From Neorhizobium sp. NCHU2750 (GTDB lineage Bacteria; Pseudomonadota; Alphaproteobacteria; Rhizobiales; Rhizobiaceae), in the NCBI RefSeq assembly GCF_003597675.1, contig NZ_CP030828.1, forward strand, positions 508,001 through 572,000: a stretch of 64,000 nucleotides of DNA, written 5' to 3'. Within the stretch, counting starts at the first letter, position 1; every line of letters starts with the position of its first letter. The translations under genes and the position numbers were made by a program. The notes beneath the pieces were generated by a model. That model worked only from the letters and a program-made list of their open reading frames with translations. It had not been told where the DNA came from and did not search any database. Shown piece after piece: positions 60,455 through 64,000 of this stretch.

Positions 60455-61828
60455 ATGCTCAGCAACTCGCTGATCGAGTTGGATCGCGCCCATCTTGTCC
60501 ATCCCGTATCGTCGTTTCGTGGTCACGAGAAACTCGGCGTACGCGTTCTGCGCTCCGCCAAGGGGGCAACGGTGACCGATGCAAGCGGTCACCAGCTCAT
60601 CGATGGTTTCGCCGGCCTTTGGTGTGTCAATGCGGGCTATGGCCACGAAAGCATTGTCGAAGCTGCGGCCAAGCAGATGCGTGAACTGGCTTATGCCACT
60701 GCCTATTTCGATCTCGGCAGCGAACCGGCCATCCGGCTTGCCTCGGAACTGGCGGACAGGGCTCCCGGCGACCTGAACCATGTCTATTTCACCCTTGGTG
60801 GCTCGGATGCCGTCGACAGCACGATCCGCTTCATTCGCTATTACTGGCATGCCAAGGGTACGCCGCAGCGCGACCAGTTCATATCGGTCGAACAGGGCTA
60901 TCACGGATCTTCGACCGCGGGCGCCGGTTTGACCGCGCTGCCCGCCTTCCATGCCGGCTTCGGCGTTCCCTACGAATGGCAGCACAAGATCCCCTCGCAC
61001 TATGCCTATCGCAATCCGGCCGGTAGCGATCCGGCGGCCATCATAGCCTCCTCGCTGGATGCGCTGAAAAGCAAGATCGAAGCGATTGGGCCGGAGCGCG
61101 TGGCCGCGTTCTATGTCGAGCCGATCCAGGGTTCGGGCGGTGTCCTTGTCCCGCCGCCGGGCTGGATGAAGGCCATGCACGAACTTTGCCGTTCCTACGG
61201 CATCCTGTTCGTCGCCGACGAGGTCATTACCGGCTTTGGCCGCACAGGCCCGCTCTTCGCCTGCTCCGACGAAGATATCGTGCCGGACTTCATGACGACC
61301 GCCAAGGGCCTGACATCCGGATATGTGCCGATGGGCGCCGTATTCATGTCCGACCACGTCTATGAGGTTCTTGCCGACGCTGCCGGTGAGGCCGCGATCG
61401 GTCACGGCCAGACCTATTCCGCTCATCCGGTCAGTGCCGCCGTCGGCCTTGAAGTGCTGAAGCTCTATGAGGGCGGCTTGCTGGAAAACGGGGTGCGCGC
61501 CGGTGCGCGGCTGATGGCCGGCCTTGAGAGCCTCAAGGATCACCCGCTGGTCGGCGATGTTCGCGGCCGGGGCATGCTTGCGGCCGTTGAACTGGTCACC
61601 GACAAGGCGAAGAAGACACCGCTCCCGGCGGCGGCGGCTCCTGCGCGCAGGGTCTTCGATCGCGCATGGGAAAACGGCGTCGTGCTGCGGGCCTTCGGCA
61701 ATGGTGTACTCGGCTATGCTCCGCCGCTCTGCTGCACGGATGCGGAAATCGATGCCATCGTTGAACGGACCAGATTGACCCTCGATCAGACCCTGCAGGA
61801 TCCGGACGTCCGCGGGGCCATGGCCTGA
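60455..61828 (+). CDS. Class III (omega-amino acid/pyruvate) aminotransferase
   Basis: PLP enzyme of 457 residues. 'LWCVNAGYGHESIVEAAAKQM' opens the family pattern; the PLP phosphate region 'GGSDAVDSTIR', 'EPIQGSGGV', the PLP-binding Asp in 'FVADEVITGFGRTG' and Lys284 in 'TTAKGLTSGY' are all present. ATG 60455 is preceded by AGGAGA at seven bases; the longer frame is not supported. It moves an amino group from an omega-amine or beta-amino acid to pyruvate or similar. Neighbours suggest it handles an amine released by the GGT/amidohydrolase pair. Confidence 0.92.
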   Translation: MLSNSLIELDRAHLVHPVSSFRGHEKLGVRVLRSAKGATVTDASGHQLIDGFAGLWCVNAGYGHESIVEAAAKQMRELAYATAYFDLGSEPAIRLASELADRAPGDLNHVYFTLGGSDAVDSTIRFIRYYWHAKGTPQRDQFISVEQGYHGSSTAGAGLTALPAFHAGFGVPYEWQHKIPSHYAYRNPAGSDPAAIIASSLDALKSKIEAIGPERVAAFYVEPIQGSGGVLVPPPGWMKAMHELCRSYGILFVADEVITGFGRTGPLFACSDEDIVPDFMTTAKGLTSGYVPMGAVFMSDHVYEVLADAAGEAAIGHGQTYSAHPVSAAVGLEVLKLYEGGLLENGVRAGARLMAGLESLKDHPLVGDVRGRGMLAAVELVTDKAKKTPLPAAAAPARRVFDRAWENGVVLRAFGNGVLGYAPPLCCTDAEIDAIVERTRLTLDQTLQDPDVRGAMA

Positions 61829-61837
61829 ACAAAGCTA

Positions 61838-61872
61838 TTGCCTGGCCCAGAGTGTTTCCCAGGGCCAGGCAA
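61838..61872. terminator. Hairpin between convergent aminotransferase and PAS genes
   Basis: TTGCCTGGCCC (61838-61848) and GGGCCAGGCAA (61862-61872) make a perfect 11-bp stem with a 13-base loop, 10 bp after the aminotransferase stop. No clear T tract on either strand; likely a bidirectional boundary. Confidence 0.6.
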
Positions 61873-61945
61873 CGCAACCGACTGCTTCCCTCCCGGCGCC
61901 GATGACGCACCGGCGGGTATCGCGAGCAATGCTGCTGCGGCAGGC

Positions 61946-63181
61946 TCAGGCTTGTTCCAGCGAATAGGCTTCCATCAGTTGGGCGGCGTCGGACCTCAGG
62001 CCATTGTTGACGTGCAATATGTCTGAAAGCCCGCTTTGTAGGATTTCCTGAAACGCCTCGAGGTCCGTTATGAGATCCTTCAACCCGGTGGCATTGAGGC
62101 GGCCCGTCTCCACCTTGCCCATTACCCGGATTGCGGCAAGTCCAAGCGCCAGCCTCTTCATCTCTGATGCGCGGTCGAAAAAGCTCTTCAGCTCTCGTTC
62201 CATATCGCCAAGGCTCTTCAAGGCGTGAGCTTGGAAGGTCGATAACTGGTCTCGTAGAAGAGCTTGCTCCCGCGGGTGATCGACGCCGACGATCGGCTCT
62301 TCGTTCTGAAAACCGTTAACGACTTCCTGCTGGAGGTAGGAGGTTGCCAGCAGAAACGCACCGATATGGATCGTGTGCGCCACCCTGACGGCCGCATCCA
62401 GAAAATCCCGCAGGCCCTGCTGAATCTGGTCGGAGAGAAGATTGTAGTTGTTGGAGATTGTCGCGATGGCAGCGCCGGCATCGCCCATCTGGCCCGCGTG
62501 CACGAGCAGGTTGAGCGGTACGAAACGATAAGCCTGGTACCCCTCGGTGATTACGCGTGCGGCGCGCAGAAGTCGGCCGGTCGATGGTATCAGACGAGCA
62601 TAGAGCGGTAGGGTCTGCTTGCCGCGCCGTTCGAGTTGCTCCTCTCTGGATGCGAACTCCGCCACGAGGCTTTCCGCCATGAAGGCGTCGTAACTGTCAA
62701 ACCCGAGCTCAGAAAGGCGCGCCAACAATAGCCTTGCACTTTCAGCGGGGGACAGTTCCTCCTCGCCTTCTGCGCGCAGCAGCTTTGCATATTCCGCCTG
62801 AACGACATCGAACAGGGCGCTGCCAGGTTTCAATCGCACCGAGAGAAAGCCGCCTTCGCAGGGTGTAATAATGGCATATACCCAGTAGAATCGCCCGTCC
62901 TTGGCGCGATTTTTAACATAGGCGCCAGTCGGTAGCCCCTTTTTCAACCTGTCCCAGAGCAACCAGAAAACGGCACGTGGCATCGCTGGATGGCGAATGA
63001 TATTATGTGGCCTCCCAGCCAGTTCGCTCCATGAATATTGGCTGATCCGCTGAAATACTTCATTGCCGGATTGGATCTTTCCCCGCCCGTCCGTCCGGGA
63101 GAAGAACAACTCGTTAAAATAGAATGGAGACTCTATTTCGATTGAAACATCTGTCTCGCTGATATGCTTTTTGAGTTTCAT
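61946..63181 (-). CDS. Aer-type PAS-domain protein lacking a chemotaxis signalling domain
   Basis: A 411-residue soluble protein. Residues about 15-120 are a PAS domain of the aerotaxis-receptor class: 'YSWSELAGRPHNIIRHPAMP' then 'LWDRLKKGLPTGAYVKN' and 'DGRFYWVYAIITP', the pattern that binds FAD in Aer. The remaining 280 residues are helical, with no membrane segment and no conserved methyl-accepting hairpin ('EIxxIT..I..IA.QTNLLALNA' class). A redox or energy sensor with an unknown output is likely. The ribosome site is weak. A palindrome lies 98 bp upstream. Confidence 0.82.
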   Translation of the reverse strand: MKLKKHISETDVSIEIESPFYFNELFFSRTDGRGKIQSGNEVFQRISQYSWSELAGRPHNIIRHPAMPRAVFWLLWDRLKKGLPTGAYVKNRAKDGRFYWVYAIITPCEGGFLSVRLKPGSALFDVVQAEYAKLLRAEGEEELSPAESARLLLARLSELGFDSYDAFMAESLVAEFASREEQLERRGKQTLPLYARLIPSTGRLLRAARVITEGYQAYRFVPLNLLVHAGQMGDAGAAIATISNNYNLLSDQIQQGLRDFLDAAVRVAHTIHIGAFLLATSYLQQEVVNGFQNEEPIVGVDHPREQALLRDQLSTFQAHALKSLGDMERELKSFFDRASEMKRLALGLAAIRVMGKVETGRLNATGLKDLITDLEAFQEILQSGLSDILHVNNGLRSDAAQLMEAYSLEQA

Positions 63182-63278
63182 GTATTAATCCGTCAAATCG
63201 CGAGAATACCCTCCCGTATTCGTGACATGGATTTGTTGCATCGGATTTTCACGTTGTCATTACTGATTTCAGCTGCTT

Positions 63279-63292
63279 TTGACGATCGTCAA
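63279..63292. promoter_or_regulatory. Palindrome TTGACGATCGTCAA, candidate MarR site
   Basis: A perfect 14-bp palindrome in the 288-bp gap (63182-63469) between the PAS gene and the upstream MarR gene, both on the minus strand. MarR-family operators are often such TTGA/TCAA palindromes. It lies about 98 bp upstream of the PAS start. The gap holds no recognised gene. Confidence 0.45.
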
Positions 63293-63469
63293 GCATGCGA
63301 CGAGAATTTCAAATTTTAGCGAAATTGTTCCTGGAAAGAATGATGGAGCGCGGCGCAGACCATCAGGGCAAGCGCTCTTTGAATGTTCAATTGCCTACAG
63401 CAGCGCCGTAGACTCGGCTCGGACGGGCGGAACAGCCAGGCCGATACGCGCGGATGACAGGATCCGTCG

Positions 63470-63919
63470 CTATTCGTCGACGCGATCGGTTATTGAGGCG
63501 GAAATTGTCTCATGAAGCCGAACGATCGCTTCAAGATCGGAATCGGCGGCGTCGACCAGAACCTTGTCACGCAGGCCGACGAGAATCTCTTCTGCGCGAG
63601 CTGCCATGATCTCGCCTTCAACCGTGAGCCATATGGCATTGGCACGGCGATCCTTTTCGTCCGGCTTGCGTTCGATAAGATTTGCCGCGCTTAATTCATC
63701 GAGCAGGCGGACAAGCGCATTGCTTGATTGTCCTATAGCGTCAGCAAGCTGAACCTGTCGAAGGCCGCCGCCCAACCTGTAAAGCCAGATCAGCACATCC
63801 GCACGGGCGGCCGATATGCCTTCGTCCGCCAAGGCGCGCTCCGCCAACCGCCGCCAAAGGTTGGCGCCGCGCAATATGGCTGCGGTAGCTTTGCGCTTGA
63901 GTATCTGCCGGCTGTCCAT
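63470..63919 (-). CDS. MarR-family transcriptional regulator
   Basis: A 149-residue winged-helix regulator: 'RADVLIWLYRLGGGLRQVQLADAIGQSSNALVRLLDELSAANLIERKPDEKDRRANAIWLT' organisation (helices, recognition helix, and the wing with 'DEKDRR'), the MarR hallmark. ATG 63919 is chosen; an upstream in-frame start at 63988 adds 23 unconserved residues. Its promoter lies at or beyond the window edge. A palindrome in front of the downstream PAS gene may be one of its sites. Confidence 0.88.
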   Translation of the reverse strand: MDSRQILKRKATAAILRGANLWRRLAERALADEGISAARADVLIWLYRLGGGLRQVQLADAIGQSSNALVRLLDELSAANLIERKPDEKDRRANAIWLTVEGEIMAARAEEILVGLRDKVLVDAADSDLEAIVRLHETISASITDRVDE

Positions 63920-64000
63920 CGGGCTGCTCTTCAGTGTTTCGAGGCAATCTGTCTGAACCTTTCGGATCACAAAATGGGCTCTACACAATTTGATGACTTG

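Noticed and set aside
1..64000. CRISPR arrays, tRNA or rRNA genes, insertion sequences, prophage genes
   Set aside because: No regularly spaced repeats, no tRNA-like cloverleaf or rRNA sequence, and no transposase, integrase or phage protein was recognised by eye on either strand; a tRNAscan-SE and ISfinder run would settle it.

Overview
The window reads as part of a Rhizobiales genome, most likely Rhizobiaceae (Rhizobium, Agrobacterium or Allorhizobium type). The DNA is GC-rich with long antisense shadow frames. Small catabolic operons with many ABC importers each carry their own LysR, GntR or LacI regulator. A paired palindromic intergenic repeat at 45801-45932 and a CMD/AhpD gene pair resemble features I know from Agrobacterium and Rhizobium. 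No rRNA, tRNA, CRISPR array, phage or transposon was recognised. It looks like accessory nutrient-scavenging territory, on a chromosome or a large replicon.

Layout. 1-571: end of a LysR gene. 813-12801: a nine-gene + strand run with aldehyde dehydrogenase, a ThDP-dependent enzyme, a branched-chain-type (Liv) ABC importer, a TIM-barrel isomerase, two extended SDRs, a cupin and a classical SDR. In the importer, permease LivM and ATPases LivG and LivF form one 841-residue protein. A LysR gene (12857-13849, minus) converges on it. 14101-17565: an RraA-type aldolase-like gene, a divergent LysR and an MFS sugar-acid-type transporter. 17953-19086: an orphan LuxR regulator. 19527-26600 (minus): a spermidine/putrescine-type ABC importer, a Cys-His-Glu glutamine-amidotransferase-like protein and a gamma-glutamyltransferase, facing a GntR gene (26839-27522) across repeated ATTGGTT sites.

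27585-30635 (minus): SDR, peroxiredoxin, a crotonase resembling 6-oxocamphor hydrolase, and a glutathione transferase, divergent from a LysR gene. 31687-32826: a Tat-exported royal-jelly/yellow-like protein. 32989-36363 (minus): Old Yellow Enzyme, a medium-chain reductase, DJ-1/PfpI and a VOC protein, divergent from a LysR gene; this looks like reactive-carbonyl handling. 37362-38302: an SRPBCC protein beside a frameshifted, truncated LysR pseudogene.

38299-48788: a LacI regulator facing a promoter with a perfect palindromic operator, then an ABC ATPase, HyuA and HyuB, a binding protein, two permeases and a CMD/AhpD pair. 49082-51773: modA, a terminator, then modBC. 51873-57295: a second LacI regulator, a promoter overlapped by a 14-bp palindrome, a polar amino-acid ABC importer, a D-2-hydroxyacid dehydrogenase and a small alpha/beta-barrel protein. 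57325-61828: a second gamma-glutamyltransferase, a cytosine-deaminase-like amidohydrolase lacking two acidic active-site residues, and a class III aminotransferase. 61946-63919: an Aer-type PAS protein and a MarR regulator.

Taken together, the window offers several import-and-degrade modules for nitrogen-containing or gamma-glutamyl/amide compounds. Two gamma-glutamyltransferases, an oxoprolinase/hydantoinase-family pair and an amidase-fold protein each sit with an importer or beside one. Electrophile-detoxification operons lie between them. No module's substrate can be fixed from sequence alone.
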